Positions 63,881-64,000 of a stretch of 64,000 nt of DNA are shown here, in pieces. Where the stretch lies: NCBI RefSeq assembly GCF_051014445.1, contig NW_027488366.1, forward strand, positions 15,518,001 to 15,582,000, written 5' to 3'. A program made the translations under genes and the position numbers. Source of the stretch: Colletes latitarsis (lineage: Eukaryota > Arthropoda > Insecta > Hymenoptera > Colletidae). The notes under the pieces were generated by a model. That model saw nothing but the letters and a program-made list of their open reading frames with translations. It was not told where the DNA came from and did not search any database. The stretch's first letter is position 1; each line of letters begins with the position of its first letter.

Positions 63881-64000
63881 ATGTGTTATCCTCAAAAATA
63901 TTGATCGAAACCTGGTTTAATCGACCGTTTCAGTGTGGTACCACATTACTATGTGATCCAAACCAGAAAATAACCCAGGATCTGTTCAACGAGTATGTGA
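63881..64000 (+). repeat. Partial satellite monomer at right edge (type B)
   Basis: This monomer starts with the landmark variant ATGTGTTATCC. It carries the type B features (AAACCTGGTTT, TACTATGTGATCC, GAAAATAACCC, CAACGAGTATGTGA) and is cut off by the window end. The array therefore continues beyond the window. Confidence 0.95.

Larger units (their letters stand above)
1..64000 (+). repeat. 176-bp satellite DNA array, whole window
   Basis: A tandem repeat of about 176 bp fills the window, all units in the same orientation. The landmark TGCGTTATCC (with variants) occurs at 110, 814, 3633, 8392, 8568, 13675, 19137, 27772, 34992, 43268, 54368 and 63705 among others. Every spacing is a whole number of monomers (for example 176, 353, 704, 1056, 3171 and 5462 bp). 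The distance from 110 to 63705 fits 361 units of mean 176.2 bp. No inverted copy, partial internal unit, mobile element or unique sequence was seen. The unit length is close to one nucleosome plus linker, as in many centromeric satellites, so a centromeric or heterochromatic role is a reasonable inference but is not shown. I do not recognise the family. It is not primate alpha satellite, which has a 171-bp unit of unrelated sequence. Confidence 0.98.
38000..64000 (+). repeat. Zone III: D-, E- and H-rich satellite section
   Basis: This stretch holds only satellite. It is enriched for type E (TAGCCATGAAG), type D and type H (TCTTGTCAACG), and for units with TTTATCAAGAATAAG or CCAAACGAG variants. 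Blocks recur at offsets of 3 (528 bp), 11 (1,938), 18 (3,171), 34 (5,992) and 64 (11,277) monomers, and at 16,033-19,380 bp. The left boundary is soft. Confidence 0.6.

Noticed and set aside
1..64000. CRISPR array
   Set aside because: The repeats are contiguous 176-bp units with no unique spacers between short direct repeats, and there are no cas genes.
1..64000. Transposable element, LTR, retroviral or viral fragment
   Set aside because: No break in monomer register was found, and no terminal repeats, target-site duplications, poly(A) tails or reverse transcriptase-like frames were seen.
1..64000. Primate alpha satellite or another named plant or animal satellite
   Set aside because: The unit length resembles several known satellites (171-180 bp), but the sequence does not match any I can recall with confidence. 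Length alone does not identify a family.

Overview
The whole 64-kb window is one uninterrupted satellite DNA array. It is built from a tandemly repeated monomer of about 176 bp. Every copy I followed lies head to tail on the same strand. The landmark (A/T)TGCGTTATCC recurs at whole multiples of about 176.2 bp from position 110 to 63,881, so about 363 monomers are present. I found no inverted or truncated monomer, no transposon, no gene and no unique-sequence island. This points to a eukaryotic (peri)centromeric or other heterochromatic array, probably from a long-read assembly. I do not recognise the satellite family, and the sequence alone does not tell me the species or kingdom.

Monomer anatomy, counting from the landmark: a variable 5' module (about 1-50) ends in an AAACC(A/T)GGTTT dyad. 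A conserved core with the palindrome GTGGTACCAC follows. Next come CTACGTGATCCAAACCAG, an A-tract and a highly variable 3' module containing GGATC and GCGAAAG. The monomer closes with a C/T-rich tail made of ATCCCAGACCT-like or CCTAA-like subrepeats. At least eight 3'-module types (called A-H here) recur, most 176 bp long. Types with an extra base in the A-tract are 177 bp, and a few variants are 175 bp.

Layout: there is no single fixed higher-order period. Instead the array is a patchwork of block duplications from one monomer to several kb, always displaced by whole numbers of monomers. Zone I (about 1-13.5 kb) contains blocks repeated at offsets of 5,108, 5,640 and 8,458 bp. Zone II (about 13.5-38 kb) is rich in types F and G, and one 1.1-kb block occurs there in three close copies plus two partial relatives. 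Zone III (about 38-64 kb) is enriched in types D, E and H. It holds the youngest event: a 3,171-bp (18-monomer) tandem duplication at 40.35-46.83 kb in which I found no differences, with a diverged 17-monomer relative at 59.7-63.0 kb.

Nothing here looks protein-coding. The many 60-107-codon open frames are the same satellite sequence read repeatedly, and several monomer types carry stops in that frame. The real interest is structural: dyads in the monomer, 5'/3' module reassortment, a short conversion-like patch, CpG-decay-like variants, and nested duplications that allow some relative dating. Block boundaries and identities were judged by eye, so they are approximate to a few bases.
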